This document shows, in pieces, positions 1-7,123 of a DNA stretch of 25,443 bases. A program made the position numbers and the translations under genes. Source of the stretch: Streptomyces violaceoruber (GTDB lineage: Bacteria > Actinomycetota > Actinomycetes > Streptomycetales > Streptomycetaceae); contig JODI01000103.1 of the NCBI GenBank assembly GCA_000720805.1, positions 1-25,443 of the forward strand. Reading direction: 5' to 3'. The notes under the pieces were generated by a model that did not search any database, was not told the DNA's origin, and saw only the letters and a program-made list of their open reading frames with translations. The first letter of the stretch is position 1. Each line of letters begins with the position of its first letter.

Positions 1-1192
1 CCTCCCCCAGCCCCACCCGCACCCCATGCGGCCCAGGTGCCCAGGACGACAGGGTCACCACGTCGCCGTCCTCCAGGAACGTCCGTTTGCCGTCGGGGAG
101 TTCGAGGGGCTGCGTGCCGTTCCAGGTCAGTTCCAGCAGGGAGCCCCGTTCGTGCTCGGAGGGTCCGCTCACCGTTCCGGAGCCGTACAGGTCGCCGGTC
201 CTGAGGGAGGCGCCGTTGACCGTCAGGTGGGCGAGTTGCTGCGCGGCTGTCCAGTACATGGTGGAGAACGGCGGCTCGGACACCACATGGCCGTTGATCG
301 CGACCGAGATGCGCAGGTCGTAGCCGCCGGGCTCGTCGGCGAAGAGGGAGTCGTCCAGGTACTCCAGCAACGGGTGGGTGCGCTGGGGCGGGGTCACCCG
401 GGCCGCTTCCAGGGCGTCCAGCGGGGTGATCCAGGCCGACACCGAGGTGGCGAAGGACTTGCCGAGGAACGGGCCGAGAGGGACGTACTCCCAGGCCTGG
501 ATGTCGCGTGCCGACCAGTCGTTGAGCAGACAGAGCCCGAAGACGTGCTCGCGGAAGTCGGCGAGTCCCACCGGCCGTCCCATCGGCGTCGGCACGCCGA
601 CCACGAAACCGACCTCCGCCTCGATGTCCAGGCGGATCGAGGGGCCGAAGGCGGGCACCGGGTCGGCCGAGGCCTTGCGCTGCCCGGACGGTCGTACGAC
701 GTCCGTGCCCGAGACCACCACCGTGCCGGAGCGGCCGTGGTAACCGATGGGCAGATGCTTCCAGTTGGGGGTCAGGGAGTCGGCGGCGTCCGGGCGGAAG
801 ATGCGTCCGACGTTCCGGGCGTGGTGCTCGGAGGCGTAGAAGTCGACGTAGTCCGCGACCTCGAAGGGGAGGTGCAGGGTGACGTCGGGCAGCGGGTGGA
901 GGAATCCCGCGATCGTCTCCTGGTGGGACGGGACCGTCACCCACGCCGTCAGCGCGCGCCGTACGTCCGACCACGCGGTGCGGCCCGCGGCGAGGAGCGG
1001 GTTCAGGGACGGCCGCGCGAGGAGGGAGACGTACGGGGAACCCAGGGCCGCGGCCGCGGCACCCGCGTCGAGCACGTGGTCACCCAACCGGACGCCTACA
1101 GTCCGGTCCGTCGAGCCCGGGAGCGAGAAGACGCCGTACGGAAGGTTGTGCGGGCCGAAGGGATCGCCCTCGGGGACATCGAAGGGGGGCAT
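1..1192 (-). CDS. fahA: Fumarylacetoacetase (C-terminus cut by window edge)
   Basis: This enzyme hydrolyses 4-fumarylacetoacetate to fumarate and acetoacetate, the last step of the tyrosine/homogentisate pathway, in the cytoplasm. Reading down from ATG at 1192-1190 the protein begins MPPFDVPEGDPFGPHNLPYG and stays open to the window edge, about 397 residues. The final visible stretch, GPHGVRVGLGE, is the usual near-C-terminal segment, so only around ten residues are missing. Family residues are present: VDFYASEHH near 116-124 carries the metal-binding Asp and catalytic His at the usual 7-residue spacing. DIEAEVGF near 190 carries two metal-binding Glu. LNDWSARDIQAWEY and LGPFLGKSF near 223-246 carry an Asp and a Lys. 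The gene diverges from the ATP-grasp gene at 1416. No other tyrosine-catabolism gene is visible. The assignment is secure at family level. Confidence 0.95.
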   Translation of the reverse strand, partial: MPPFDVPEGDPFGPHNLPYGVFSLPGSTDRTVGVRLGDHVLDAGAAAAALGSPYVSLLARPSLNPLLAAGRTAWSDVRRALTAWVTVPSHQETIAGFLHPLPDVTLHLPFEVADYVDFYASEHHARNVGRIFRPDAADSLTPNWKHLPIGYHGRSGTVVVSGTDVVRPSGQRKASADPVPAFGPSIRLDIEAEVGFVVGVPTPMGRPVGLADFREHVFGLCLLNDWSARDIQAWEYVPLGPFLGKSFATSVSAWITPLDALEAARVTPPQRTHPLLEYLDDSLFADEPGGYDLRISVAINGHVVSEPPFSTMYWTAAQQLAHLTVNGASLRTGDLYGSGTVSGPSEHERGSLLELTWNGTQPLELPDGKRTFLEDGDVVTLSSWAPGPHGVRVGLGE

Positions 1193-1258
1193 GGGGGGCT
1201 GCCTCGCTTTCGTGCGAACCGTGCGGTCGATGAGGGGGCGCTGTGTGTCGGTCTGGTC

Positions 1259-1307
1259 CGTGTGGTCGAGCCACACGTTACGGCTGAGTTGCCCACTGCG
1301 GGCAGTG
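1259..1307. promoter_or_regulatory. Two inverted repeats in divergent intergenic region
   Basis: The 223-bp gap between the fumarylacetoacetase and ATP-grasp genes holds two compact inverted repeats. At 1259-1277, CGTGTGG and CCACACG flank a 5-bp centre. At 1294-1307, CACTGC and GCAGTG flank GG. A comparatively AT-rich stretch follows at about 1308-1360, unusual for this DNA and a likely promoter region. These may be operators for one or both divergent genes, but no regulator is encoded nearby and I do not recognise the motif. Confidence 0.4.
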
Positions 1308-1415
1308 CCTAAAGAGTTTGCAATGTCCGAATTTTCCTTGTCGGAGGTGGCAATTCCGGCTTAGCGTCCCTTTGGGGGACACGGGCGGGGTGGGTCCGGT
1401 CCGTAGGGGGGACAC

Positions 1416-2747
1416 GTGGGGGGACCCGTGGCCAGGAGCGTCGGCAGTGTGCCGTTCTCAGCCGCCCGGGAGGTGCCGGGCCTGATCGTGAAGTTCGGCG
1501 ACTACCCGTTGCACCACGGCGGCGTCGGCGCCATCCGCAGTCTGGGCCGCCTCGGCGTCCCGATGTACGCGATAACGGAGGACCGTTACACGCCCGCGGC
1601 CGCGTCCCGCTACCTGGAACGCGCGTTCGTGTGGCCGACGACGGGGACGGAGGAACCGGAGCGGCTGGTGGAGGGCCTGTTGCGGGTGGGGCGCCGCATC
1701 GGCCGGCCCGCCGTGCTGATCCCCACCGACGAGGAGGCCGCCGTCCTGATCGCCGAACACCAGGGCGAACTCGCGGGCCGTTTCCTCTTCCCGCCCGTCG
1801 ACCCAGCCCTGCCGCGACGCCTCGCCAGCAAGCAGGGGCTGCACGAACTGTGCGTGGAGCACGGGATACCGAGCCCGTCCGCGGCCTTCCCGCAGTCGTA
1901 CGACGATGTCGTCGGCTTCGCCGAGAAGGCCCGCTTCCCCGTGGTGGCCAAGAACCGCGAGGCGTTCGAGCGGCGCAAACAGCCGGCCGTGAACGGCACC
2001 ACCCGCATCCTCAGCCGCGAGGTCTTGCTGACCCTGGCCCGCGACTGGGGCGAGCATCCCGGGGTGATCCTCCAGGAGTACCTGCCCAGGGAGCAGGCGG
2101 AGGACTGGATCGTGCACGCGTACTTCGACCGGAACTCGACCCCGCTGGCCCTGTTCACGGGGGTCAAGGTCCGCTCCTGGCCGCCGCACGCGGGAATGAC
2201 GGCGAATGCGTACGTCGTCGACAATCCGGAACTCGCGGACCTCGCCGCGCGTTTCATCAAACAGGTCGGCTTCACCGGAATCATCGACCTCGACCTGCGC
2301 TTCGACCGGCGCGACGGACAGTACAAACTCCTCGACTTCAACCCGCGCATGGGCGCCCAGTTCCGGCTCTTCGAGAGCGAGTCGGGGGTGGACGTGGTGC
2401 GTGCCATGCATCTGGATCTGACCGGGCGCACCGTTCCGGAGGGGGAACAGCGGGCCGGTCACCGGTACATCGTGGAGAACATCGACCTGCCCGCCCTGCT
2501 CGCCTACCGCCGCAGCGGCTATACGACGCCGCACGCACCGGCGCGGGCGAGCGGGACGGAGCTGGCCTGGTTCGCGGGTGACGACCCGCTGCCGTTCCTC
2601 ACGATGCTCGCGCGCTTCGTGCGCCCGGGCGCGAAGCACCTTTACCAGCTGTGGCGCACCAACCGCCGCGGCGGCAGTACCCATTCGGGCAGCCGGCCGA
2701 TAGCCGGCCCGCAGCAGGAACAGCTGCCCGTACGGGCCATGAAGTGA
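1416..2747 (+). CDS. ATP-grasp carboxylate-amine ligase-like protein
   Basis: This 443-residue protein starts at GTG 1416. An AGGGGGGA ribosome site lies only about 3-4 nt upstream, and an in-frame GTG at 1428 with a second purine run is an alternative start. The N-terminal part (about 25-115) is a small alpha/beta pre-ATP-grasp region with FGDYPLHHGGVGAIRSLGRL. The ATP-grasp core follows at about 120-340: VVAKNREAF (nucleotide Lys), VILQEYLP, and GIIDLDLRFD followed by YKLLDFNPRMGAQF, which supplies the Mg-binding acidic and Asn residues. Family knowledge predicts an acyl-phosphate intermediate joining a carboxylate to an amine; the substrates cannot be told. The C-terminus is a basic, low-complexity tail. 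The stop codon is the first base triplet of an 8-bp tandem repeat. A flavin-dependent oxidoreductase follows 83 bp downstream on the same strand, suggesting one pathway. Confidence 0.85.
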   Translation: MGGPVARSVGSVPFSAAREVPGLIVKFGDYPLHHGGVGAIRSLGRLGVPMYAITEDRYTPAAASRYLERAFVWPTTGTEEPERLVEGLLRVGRRIGRPAVLIPTDEEAAVLIAEHQGELAGRFLFPPVDPALPRRLASKQGLHELCVEHGIPSPSAAFPQSYDDVVGFAEKARFPVVAKNREAFERRKQPAVNGTTRILSREVLLTLARDWGEHPGVILQEYLPREQAEDWIVHAYFDRNSTPLALFTGVKVRSWPPHAGMTANAYVVDNPELADLAARFIKQVGFTGIIDLDLRFDRRDGQYKLLDFNPRMGAQFRLFESESGVDVVRAMHLDLTGRTVPEGEQRAGHRYIVENIDLPALLAYRRSGYTTPHAPARASGTELAWFAGDDPLPFLTMLARFVRPGAKHLYQLWRTNRRGGSTHSGSRPIAGPQQEQLPVRAMK

Positions 2748-2800
2748 CGAAGTGACGAAGTGACGAAGTGACGAAGTGGCGAAGTGACGAAGTGGCGTAG
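2745..2800 (+). repeat. 8-bp tandem repeat, 7 units, starting at a stop codon
   Basis: Seven consecutive 8-bp units of consensus TGACGAAG run from 2745 to 2800. Five are exact and two read TGGC in place of TGAC, the last also with GTAG. A partial unit, CGAAG, follows. The first TGA is the stop codon of the ATP-grasp gene, and the array fills most of the 83-bp spacer to the oxidoreductase gene. With an 8-bp period it cannot keep a reading frame. Confidence 0.95.
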
Positions 2801-2830
2801 CGAAGCATTGACGTCCTGGGGAGGGACTTC

Positions 2831-4033
2831 GTGATCCAACCCGTAGCAGTCATCGGTGCCGGACCGTTCGGCCTGTCGACCGCCGCGCATCTACGGGCAC
2901 GTGGCATACCCGTGCGCGTCTTCGGCGAGCCCATGGTCAGCTGGCGTGACCACATGCCCTCCGGCATGCTCCTCAAATCGACCCCGGCGGCCTCGAGCAT
3001 CGACGCCCCGCAGCGCGGTCACACCCTGGTCGACTACTGCGAGGCGGCGGGCATACCGCGGCTCGTGGCGGACGAGGACATCATTCCCGTCGAGACCTTC
3101 ATCGCGTACGGCGAGTGGTTCCAGCAGAAGCTGGTGCCCGAGCTGGAGCGGGTGCGGGTGGTGTCCGTGGACCGTGGTCCATCAGGGGGCTTCGAACTGA
3201 AGCTGGACTCGGGCGAGTTGTTCACCGCGCGGGCGGTCGTGGTCGCGACCGGACTGTCCGGCCTCGCCCATCTGCCCCCGGAGCTGGCCGCTGCCGCGGC
3301 GGACGGGCCCACCCCCACGGGCCCGGTCTCGCACAGCTCCCAGCACCACGACCTCACGCGGTACGCCGGCAAGGAGCTGATCGTCGTCGGCGCGGGCCAG
3401 TCCGCGCTGGAGACGGCGGTGCTGGCGGCGGAGGCGGGCGCCCAGGTGCGGGTGGTGGCGCGCGGGCGCGGCAGCGTCGCGTTCGGCGCGCCGCCGTGGC
3501 ACCAGCCGAAGCTGCGCCCCGAGTCGCCGTTCGGCCGCGCCTGGTCGCTGTGGGCCTTCAGCTACTACCCCCACCCCTACCGCTACCTTCCGTCCCAGGC
3601 CCGCCACTACCTGGTCCGCCGGGTCCTCGGCCCGCTCGGCGCGTGGTGGCTGCGCGAACGCTTCGAGGGCACGGTGCGGGTCAGCGAGGTCGAGCGCGTA
3701 CTGCGCGCGGACACGGCCGGCGGCCACCCGGCGCTCACGGTCCTCAGCCACACCGGCCGTACCGAAGAGCTGTCGGCGGACCACGTCATCGCGGCCACCG
3801 GTTACCGCGTCGACCTCGCCGCGATGGACTTCCTCGGCGCCGAACTGCGCACCCGGCTCGCGGTGAGCCGGGGCACGCCGAAGCTGGGCGCGGGGTACGT
3901 GTCGTCCGTGCCCGGCCTGTACTTCACGGGCCTGCCGTCGGCGGCGTCGTACGGGCCGGTGATGCGGTTCGTGTGCGGGACGGAGTTCGCGTCACCGAGG
4001 CTGGTGAAGCACTTGGCCAGGGCGCACGGCTGA
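2831..4033 (+). CDS. FAD/NAD(P)-binding oxidoreductase (flavin monooxygenase-like)
   Basis: This 400-residue protein starts at GTG 2831 behind GGGGAGGGA. An N-terminal Rossmann motif, VIGAGPFGLSTAAHL (residues 7-21), should bind FAD. A second Rossmann motif, LIVVGAGQSALETAVLAAEAG (about 186-206), should bind NADPH. The short motif AATGYRVDL near residue 325 is the ATG-type motif of Pyr_redox_3 and flavin-monooxygenase-like proteins. The family hydroxylates or oxidises nitrogen, sulphur or carbon centres; the substrate here is unknown. No signal peptide or membrane segment is obvious. It follows the ATP-grasp ligase with only the tandem-repeat spacer between, and no terminator is visible there, so I infer an operon. 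The pair could modify and ligate an amino acid or carboxylate metabolite. Confidence 0.85.
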   Translation: MIQPVAVIGAGPFGLSTAAHLRARGIPVRVFGEPMVSWRDHMPSGMLLKSTPAASSIDAPQRGHTLVDYCEAAGIPRLVADEDIIPVETFIAYGEWFQQKLVPELERVRVVSVDRGPSGGFELKLDSGELFTARAVVVATGLSGLAHLPPELAAAAADGPTPTGPVSHSSQHHDLTRYAGKELIVVGAGQSALETAVLAAEAGAQVRVVARGRGSVAFGAPPWHQPKLRPESPFGRAWSLWAFSYYPHPYRYLPSQARHYLVRRVLGPLGAWWLRERFEGTVRVSEVERVLRADTAGGHPALTVLSHTGRTEELSADHVIAATGYRVDLAAMDFLGAELRTRLAVSRGTPKLGAGYVSSVPGLYFTGLPSAASYGPVMRFVCGTEFASPRLVKHLARAHG

Positions 4034-4327
4034 CGGCCGGCCGGGGAGTTTCCACGCGGGAGCCGGCCGGCCGCGGCAGCGCGTGCCGATGAGCACGTGC
4101 GCGTCCGTGATCGCCACCGGCTTCTCGGCGAGGTACTGGTGCGGCTGGTCGAGCGAGATCTCCTACGACCGCGTTCGGACGGTCGCCGGCCCAGCGCGTA
4201 CAGCACGCGAAGAATTTCCGGCAGGGCTGTCACAACACCTGCCTGCGCTCCGTCAGTGCAGTGAAGGCGAGACCAGAGCGGCCAGGACGACCCGGTCGAC
4301 CTGGACACTGACACAGGAGGCGTCACC

Positions 4328-4786
4328 ATGCAGGCTCGGATGACCAACCCGGCATACGTCCTTTCCGGCGCGATGAAGGGCATCGGCGCCCTCGGCCAGG
4401 CGATCGGTGAGAGCGGGCTGTCCCAGGAAGTCGCGGAGATCGTGGGGCTGCGTGCCAGCCAGATCAACGGGTGCAGCGCCTGCGTGCACGGGCATGTGCA
4501 CAATCTGCGCAAGGCGGGCGTGAGCGAGGAGCGCATCGCGTCCGTCGCCGCCTGGCGCGAGGCCCCCTACTTCTCCGACGCCGAGCGGGCCGCGCTCCAG
4601 CTGACCGAGTCGGCCACGCGCCTCGCGGACCGTTCCCACGAGTCCGTACCGGACGCGCTGTGGGACGAGGTCGCCGACCACTTCGACGAGAAGCAGCTGT
4701 CGGCGCTCATCCTCACCATCGCCCTGACGAACATGTTCAACCGCATCAACACGACCATCAGGGAGCCCGCGGGCACGACCTGGTGA
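4328..4786 (+). CDS. Carboxymuconolactone decarboxylase / AhpD-like protein
   Basis: This is a 152-residue protein with an ideal AGGAGG ribosome site 7 nt before ATG 4328. The diagnostic motif is CSACVHGH at residues 49-56: two Cys separated by two residues, then a His, as in AhpD-type alkylhydroperoxidases. It sits in LRASQINGCSACVHGHVHNL, as expected for the helical CMD fold. The C-terminal stretch, SALILTIALTNMFNRINTT, is also typical. Members reduce peroxides through the Cys pair or, in the CMD branch, act on lactones in aromatic catabolism. The two cysteines favour a redox role. It has its own spacer of nearly 300 bp upstream, so it is probably transcribed alone. The next gene converges on it with only 6 bp between stop codons. 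Confidence 0.92.
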   Translation: MQARMTNPAYVLSGAMKGIGALGQAIGESGLSQEVAEIVGLRASQINGCSACVHGHVHNLRKAGVSEERIASVAAWREAPYFSDAERAALQLTESATRLADRSHESVPDALWDEVADHFDEKQLSALILTIALTNMFNRINTTIREPAGTTW

Positions 4787-4792
4787 CGGGCC

Positions 4793-5203
4793 TTACGACG
4801 TGCAGAGGTCGGTCAGCCTGTCGGCGGCGGCATCGATCCGGTCGGAGTCCGGGTGGGTGTCGCCGTTCAGGACGGCCTTGTCGTAGTCCTTGATCGCCTT
4901 GTTGAGGTCGTCGACCGCCTTGCCGACCTTGCTGTCGTCCGTGTCCTTGTTGATCGCGTCGAGGTTCTTCTCGATCGTGTCGATCGATTCGTCGGTCCGT
5001 GTCGGGTCCTTCGCCGCGTCCCAGCCCGCCTCGTGGATGGTCTTGAGGCTGTCGGTGATCGTGTCGGCGTCGGAGACGCAGTCCAGTGAGGTGCCGACGG
5101 TGTCGACGTCGTCGGGGTCGCAGGCGGTGGCGAGGGCGGCGGTGAGGGTGACGGCGGCCACGGCGGTGGCGATCGTGGTGATACGGCGTCGGTTCCTGGG
5201 CAC
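4793..5203 (-). CDS. Small secreted, probably lipid-anchored protein of unknown function
   Basis: The predicted product has 136 residues. I chose GTG at 5203 because it gives a clean export signal (three Arg, then hydrophobic IATAVAAVTLTAALATAC) and has AAGGGA upstream. The open frame continues further upstream, but only through low-complexity repeats. The signal ends in LATAC with Cys 28, a slightly imperfect lipobox, so lipid attachment is likely but not certain; it could instead be a soluble secreted protein. The mature part is Asp/Lys-rich and helical in character (SLKTIHEAGWDAAKD, IDTIEKNLDAINKD, KAVDDLNKAIKDYDKAV), suggesting a small helical bundle. Two more Cys, near the start and at the end (DLCTS), could form a disulphide. 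I do not recognise a named family. Confidence 0.75.
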   Translation of the reverse strand: MPRNRRRITTIATAVAAVTLTAALATACDPDDVDTVGTSLDCVSDADTITDSLKTIHEAGWDAAKDPTRTDESIDTIEKNLDAINKDTDDSKVGKAVDDLNKAIKDYDKAVLNGDTHPDSDRIDAAADRLTDLCTS

Positions 5204-5355
5204 GGGGTGGTCCCTTCGGCGAGGTCGGTGGCGTCGTGAGGTGGGTGCCTCTGTGACCTCCACGATCCCGGCGCCCGCCCGGCACCACGAGGGAGCCGAC
5301 TGCCGTATCCCTGGTGGAGCCCACTCCACCGCGGGCGTCGACTCCCACCCGTGCG

Positions 5356-5555
5356 ACCGGCCAGTGCTCTCGGTACCGGACATGACCGGCCAGTGCTCTC
5401 GGTACCGGACATGCCTGGTACCGGACATGCCTGGTACTGGCCACGCCCGGTACCGACGCCTGTGACGCCTGGACTTGGCCACGCCCGGTACCGGCTCCCC
5501 GGTACCGGCCACCCCCGATACCGGCTGTCCCCGGTCCTGGCTACCCCCGGTACCG
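5356..5555. repeat. GGTACC-centred repeats filling an intergenic region
   Basis: The 337-bp gap (5204-5540) between the galactanase end and the small secreted protein start is dominated by repeats. A 29-bp unit occurs twice back to back (5356-5384, 5385-5413), followed by diverged 16-bp versions from 5414. The palindrome GGTACC, usually as CCGGTACCGG, occurs at 5372, 5401, 5417, 5449, 5487, 5501 and 5549, the last inside the galactanase C-terminal codons. Most spacers carry CCACGCC, CCACCCC or ACATG. I see no gene here. The remaining part, 5204-5355, holds the ribosome site of the downstream gene and nothing else I can name. Confidence 0.9.
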
Positions 5556-6740
5556 CCCCAGCGTCCGCAGCCCCGGCAGGGCCCTGTCCTCGAAGTCGAA
5601 GAGAGCCAGGTTCTCCCAGGCGTTGCCCGACGTCGGATCCGCCGGGTCCCAGCCGTTGCCGGCGCGGTAGGTCCAGGTGCCTTCCCAGTAGCAGTAGCCG
5701 AGGCCCTGGCCGCCCGGGACGCCGGCCGCGAGGTCGGCCGCCGCGCGCAGCCAGGCCGCCTGGCCCTCGGGGGTGGCGGGGAAGCCGTCGGTCAGCTGTG
5801 ACGGGCTGTTCATGATGTCGTTGGTGGCGTCCTCGCTGTTCAGCGTGAACGGGTACGCCGTCTCGGCGATCACGCACGGCTTGCCGTAACGGGCTGTGAC
5901 GTCGGCCATGTTGGCGGCGGCCTGCTCCAACGGCCCGTGCCAGAACGGGTAGTACGAGAGACCGATGATGTCGAAGTCGACGCCGCGGGAGACCGCGTTG
6001 TCGAACCACCAGCGGTACAGCCCGTTGTCGCCGCCGTTGGCCAGGTGCAGGATCGTCCGGACGCGCGGCGTGGTGTCGCGGGCGGCGCTGAGGCCGGCCT
6101 TGAGGAACGCGGCGAGGTTGTCCCAGTGCTCCCAGTTGCCCTCGGGCCAGATCATGCCGCCGTTGAGTTCGTTGCCGATCTGCACCAGGTCGGCCGGGGT
6201 GCCCTGCCGCCGCAGCGCGCCCAGGACGTCGGCGGTGTGGTCGTACACCGCCCTGGTCAGGCCCGGTACATCCAGGTCGGCCCAGGCGGCAGGCTTGGTC
6301 TGGTGGGCCGGGTCGGCCCAGGTGTCGGAGTAGTGGAAGTCGACCCAGATGCCGATGCCGGCCCGCTTCAGGCGCCGGGCCAGCGGGAGGACGCGCGCCT
6401 TGGTGTTGTAGCCGTCGGCCGGGTCGACCCACACCTTCAGGCGGGCGTGGGTGACGCCGGAGGCGGCGAGGATGCGGACCGGGTCGTCGCGGTGGCCGTC
6501 GGTACGCCGGTAGACCGCGCCGTTGTCCTCGTTCTTCGGCAGCGAGGAGATGTCGACGCCCCGGATCTCAAGACAGCCGCCCTGCTTGCCGGCGCTCCCC
6601 GAGGCATTCCCCGCCACGGCATTCCCCGCACTCCCCGCCACGGCACTCCTCCCGGTGCTCGCCACGGCAGGCGCCGCGCCCAGTACGGGAACGGCGAGCG
6701 CGGCGGCTCCGGCGGCGCTCAGAACACTGCGTCTGCGCAT
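5541..6740 (-). CDS. Secreted GH53 arabinogalactan endo-beta-1,4-galactanase
   Basis: This 399-residue enzyme starts at ATG 6740 behind GGAGGG. The N-terminus, MRRRSVLSAAGAAALAVPVLGAAPAVA, resembles a Tat signal; a Gly/Ala/Ser-rich linker follows to about residue 55. The rest is a GH53 (beta/alpha)8 domain: GVDISSLP (61-68), HYSDTWADPAHQTKPAAW (136-153), VQIGNELNGGMIWPEG with acid/base Glu 191, LSYYPFWHG (261-269), IAETAYPF with nucleophile Glu 293, and CYWEGTWTY near the end. The family cuts beta-1,4-galactan, the side chain of pectic type I arabinogalactan, outside the cell. It diverges from a sugar ABC importer with matching operators between them. The Bacillus counterpart is ganB. No carbohydrate-binding module is present. 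Confidence 0.95.
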   Translation of the reverse strand: MRRRSVLSAAGAAALAVPVLGAAPAVASTGRSAVAGSAGNAVAGNASGSAGKQGGCLEIRGVDISSLPKNEDNGAVYRRTDGHRDDPVRILAASGVTHARLKVWVDPADGYNTKARVLPLARRLKRAGIGIWVDFHYSDTWADPAHQTKPAAWADLDVPGLTRAVYDHTADVLGALRRQGTPADLVQIGNELNGGMIWPEGNWEHWDNLAAFLKAGLSAARDTTPRVRTILHLANGGDNGLYRWWFDNAVSRGVDFDIIGLSYYPFWHGPLEQAAANMADVTARYGKPCVIAETAYPFTLNSEDATNDIMNSPSQLTDGFPATPEGQAAWLRAAADLAAGVPGGQGLGYCYWEGTWTYRAGNGWDPADPTSGNAWENLALFDFEDRALPGLRTLGRYRG

Positions 6741-6890
6741 ATCAGGGTCCCTCCACAGTGACGGTCAGGCTGGAATCGGCTCCCGGACGACACCGGACGT
6801 GTCGGCCGATGCGGCTGCTTCGGCTCCGACGGCCGGCACCGGCAGGAGAGGACACCGCAGCCCATCAACCCGCCGACAACGGCCCGGTTT

Positions 6891-6906
6891 CTGTGATCGT
6901 GCACAG
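6891..6906 (-). promoter_or_regulatory. LacI-type operator, galactanase side
   Basis: On the minus strand this reads CTGTGCACGATCACAG, an imperfect palindrome (CTGTG and CACAG arms) of the kind bound by LacI-family repressors. Two extra bases upstream (TA) are also shared with the other copy, giving an 18-bp match. It lies about 150 bp before the galactanase start codon, just downstream of GGTACT, which could be its -10 element. The LacI-family gene at 10344 is the obvious candidate binder. Confidence 0.8.
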
Positions 6907-6962
6907 TACCGGCACCCCCCGACATCCGCGAGCAACAAGTAGGTAACCCCAGCCCCCCGCCA

Positions 6963-6991
6963 TTGACAAGGGACCGAAACAATTCTCTACT
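6963..6991 (+). promoter_or_regulatory. Promoter of the ABC importer operon
   Basis: TTGACA at 6963-6968, a perfect -35 hexamer, is followed after 17 bp by TCTACT at 6986-6991 as the -10. Transcription would start near 6998, inside the operator at 6990-7005. Repressor binding there would block polymerase directly. Confidence 0.75.
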
Positions 6992-7005
6992 GTGCACGAT
7001 CACAG
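6990..7005 (+). promoter_or_regulatory. LacI-type operator, importer side
   Basis: CTGTGCACGATCACAG on the plus strand is the exact reverse complement of the copy at 6891-6906, and the shared word extends to 18 bp (6988-7005). Centres are 99 bp apart. It overlaps the -10 and start region of the importer promoter. The symmetrical layout gives each divergent transcript the same operator at the same position relative to its putative -10. Confidence 0.85.
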
Positions 7006-7123
7006 AGCCGCGCGGCCCTCGCGCACAGCCTTTCGGTCACGTCCGCAGAACCTCCCCCCACGGCGGTTTGCCGCGTACGCGGGACGTCCCGAGCCCGGCT
7101 GGTTCAAGTCAGGGGAGATGAAG

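Noticed and set aside
26..1312. 428-codon open frame on the plus strand across the fumarylacetoacetase gene
   Set aside because: It is Arg/Gly-rich and has no domain; the opposite strand encodes an unmistakable fumarylacetoacetase. Long antisense frames are expected in high-GC DNA.
1323..1364. Possible 13-codon leader peptide (MSEFSLSEVAIPA) upstream of the ATP-grasp gene
   Set aside because: It has no ribosome site and no attenuator-like hairpins or telling codon runs follow it.
4034..4327. Possible gene remnant on the minus strand (EISLDQPHQYLAEKPVAITD)
   Set aside because: The segment is protein-like but short, preceded by an in-frame stop, and I cannot match it to a family. I treat the 294 bp as intergenic, carrying the promoter and AGGAGG of the next gene.
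5356..5555. CRISPR-like array
   Set aside because: Repeats are unequal in length, lack unique spacers of regular size, and no cas genes are present. The same applies to the arrays at 2745, 11386 and 19326.
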